Below, in pieces: positions 62,765-64,000 of a stretch of 64,000 nt of DNA. The stretch spans positions 62,001-126,000 of the forward strand of contig JAJDNW010000130.1 in NCBI GenBank assembly GCA_022340465.1, read 5' to 3'. Within the stretch, counting starts at the first letter, position 1, and the number at the start of each line of letters is the position of its first letter. The DNA is from Deltaproteobacteria bacterium. Lineage in GTDB: Bacteria; Desulfobacterota; Desulfobacteria; Desulfobacterales; B30-G6. Under the pieces are notes generated by a model, which made no database searches, was not told the origin of the DNA, and saw only the letters and a list, made by a program, of their open reading frames with translations. The translations under genes were made by a program, and so were the position numbers.

Positions 62765-63820
62765 TCAATGCCTTTGATAACGTTTTCGGCGTCTAACCGA
62801 ATCTACTTTATGATAAAAAATACTTCTTCGATGCACCCGAAGCTTGAAATTTCTGTGCAACCTACGCGATGGTTTGATTACGAAAAAATAAAATGTGAGA
62901 CTGAGGTAAAGCATGAGAGCAGCAGCGATGTACCAAAAGTTCCAAAATATAAACTGTAAAAATTCTTCGCTGGCGTGGCTATAGCCCCGAGCCATGTGCC
63001 ACGCTTCACGATCTTCGTTCATGCTGCCGTAAATTATAAATTTGATATTGTTTTTCCATGTTCCAGGATCTATATCGAAAACAGAAATTACCTTTGCTGC
63101 CGTGTCGATCGGTAGGATGTATTTGTCTATAGGGTAAATTAAAATCAAATGAATCGATATGAAGAAAATGACTAAAATGAAAATCTTTATCATGTGTTTA
63201 AGCAGTCTTTTTGCTTCATTTTTAGTTCTTTTGTAGCTAATGCTTTTATCAGCTCTCATGCAGTTTTTTAAGGTAATTCGAAATGTCTTTAAATCGATAA
63301 AAATGATCCCGATTGTTAAAATCAAAGTAGTGCCGACAAGGCCATCCGCAATAGAATTTACCGTAACTATGAATTGTGGCAGTGCCGTCCCTTCAATCTC
63401 GTGCTTTTCACCAAACGCAATTTTTGAAAAAAAGTCGGTATCCAAGTCCCGCGGCACCATCCTGACAGTAAAATCCTGCCATGGGGACATTAAAAAATTG
63501 ACGGCTTGGCTCGATAAGCTGTCAGGAGTGATTTCCTGGGTCTGATATGAATGATCAATGGAAAATTCATCTTGATTGACCCTGTCAACGTCTTCCCACT
63601 CTTCCGCTTTTAGCTTTAGATGGATATTATCTTCGGTTGAAAGAGCCATGGCAAAGGTTTGTTCATCCCCTATTAAGAAAACGGAATGAACGGCAATGAA
63701 ATACGAAAATAGAATGACAATAGATTGTATCTTTCCTATGACAGCTGTGAAATTCCCTTTTCGGCCCATACCACATATTGTGGCATGTATTCCCTTGACA
63801 AACAAGTTCTCTTTTGCCAT
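62765..63820 (-). CDS. Membrane protein of unknown function
   Basis: A 351-residue inner-membrane protein with about four helices: near residue 33 (SIVILFSYFIAVHSVFLIG), near 163 (VGTTLILTIGIIFI), near 215 (MIKIFILVIFFISIHLILIY) and near 310 (FWYIAAALMLYLSLTFYFFV). A charged loop of about 100 residues follows the first helix. GGAGG precedes ATG 63820, preferred over ATG 63841. No family was recognised. It is clearly more A+T-rich than most of the window. Confidence 0.6.
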   Translation of the reverse strand: MAKENLFVKGIHATICGMGRKGNFTAVIGKIQSIVILFSYFIAVHSVFLIGDEQTFAMALSTEDNIHLKLKAEEWEDVDRVNQDEFSIDHSYQTQEITPDSLSSQAVNFLMSPWQDFTVRMVPRDLDTDFFSKIAFGEKHEIEGTALPQFIVTVNSIADGLVGTTLILTIGIIFIDLKTFRITLKNCMRADKSISYKRTKNEAKRLLKHMIKIFILVIFFISIHLILIYPIDKYILPIDTAAKVISVFDIDPGTWKNNIKFIIYGSMNEDREAWHMARGYSHASEEFLQFIFWNFWYIAAALMLYLSLTFYFFVIKPSRRLHRNFKLRVHRRSIFYHKVDSVRRRKRYQRH

Positions 63821-63901
63821 ATGATGGCCTCCGGAATGCAAGTTTTTACCCCTCTTTGCGGCGTTATCTTTGTTCTGCCGCTATTCCAGTGAGGAACGCA
63901 A

Positions 63902-64000
63902 ATGAAGCCGTTGCTTCGACGTATCGAACACATCAATCACTCCCTCTTTGATGTGTCTCTCCGTCGAGCAAAACGCAACGCCCAGCGTATGACCGGAGGC
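63902..64000 (+). CDS. Partial gene at the right edge
   Basis: An open frame begins with ATG 63902 after GAGGAA and runs off the window as 33 codons (MKPLLRRIEHINHSLFDVSL, then basic residues). It is divergent from the membrane protein gene. Too little is present to assign a family. Confidence 0.4.
   Translation, partial: MKPLLRRIEHINHSLFDVSLRRAKRNAQRMTGG

Overview
The window reads as chromosome from a Gram-negative, mostly anaerobic bacterium of the Desulfobacterota type (Desulfobacterales-like). This is inferred from the gene mix: a pyruvate-type ferredoxin oxidoreductase operon, a 2x[4Fe-4S] ferredoxin, several sigma-54 promoters with two sigma-54 activators, large two-component proteins, and Lon/universal-stress/ion-transport clusters. 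No tRNA, rRNA, CRISPR array, transposase or phage gene was recognised.

Layout. 1-14,200 is a housekeeping block: surE, tmk, a cysteine synthase-cysteinyl-tRNA synthetase fusion, an unknown protein and a ferredoxin on the + strand; an HD-GYP regulator with a hybrid histidine kinase on the - strand; then a small conserved gene, plsC, RNase J and ftsK. 14,370-17,000 holds two methyltransferases and a glycosyltransferase. 17,429-25,248 is a 2-oxoacid:ferredoxin oxidoreductase operon (gamma, FAD/NAD-ferredoxin, alpha, beta) running into a NitT/TauT-type ABC transporter. 25,387-32,737 is mixed metabolism: a YcgN-like protein, HIT, 3-hydroxyacyl-CoA dehydrogenase, DnaJ-like, argF, a lipoprotein, a DUF3783 protein, and a phosphotransferase/sulfotransferase pair. 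That pair has a consensus sigma-54 promoter and lies beside a sigma-54 activator gene.

35,700-50,340 is a stress and ion-homeostasis island. It contains a STAS-like protein and a Lon protease carrying an inserted receiver domain. Divergent from Lon is a sigma-54-driven set with a 60-aa protein and two USP-like proteins; further along the same strand are a 27-aa membrane peptide, an SLC13/RCK transporter, a cytidylate-kinase-like protein, a sensor kinase and an NtrC-type regulator. An APC permease with a USP-like tail and Ktr/Trk potassium uptake close the island. The receiver inside Lon closely resembles that of the NtrC-type regulator, so one kinase may control both transcription and proteolysis.

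52,118-57,760 is the most unusual part: a four-gene, translationally coupled operon. It encodes a threonine-synthase-like PLP enzyme, a DUF1611 (DgcN-like) P-loop protein, a 787-aa fusion of a MurL-like SGGKDS ATP-pyrophosphatase with a creatininase-family amidohydrolase, and a dipeptide-epimerase-family enolase. A sigma-54-like promoter and an inverted repeat precede it. It looks like an undescribed pathway that makes or recycles a D-amino-acid (probably D-glutamyl) compound.

The right end carries a USP, small secreted and cytoplasmic proteins, an MFS transporter with a methyltransferase, a secreted protein and a membrane protein. From about 61,000 it is visibly more A+T-rich. Three families of short dispersed repeats are scattered between genes.
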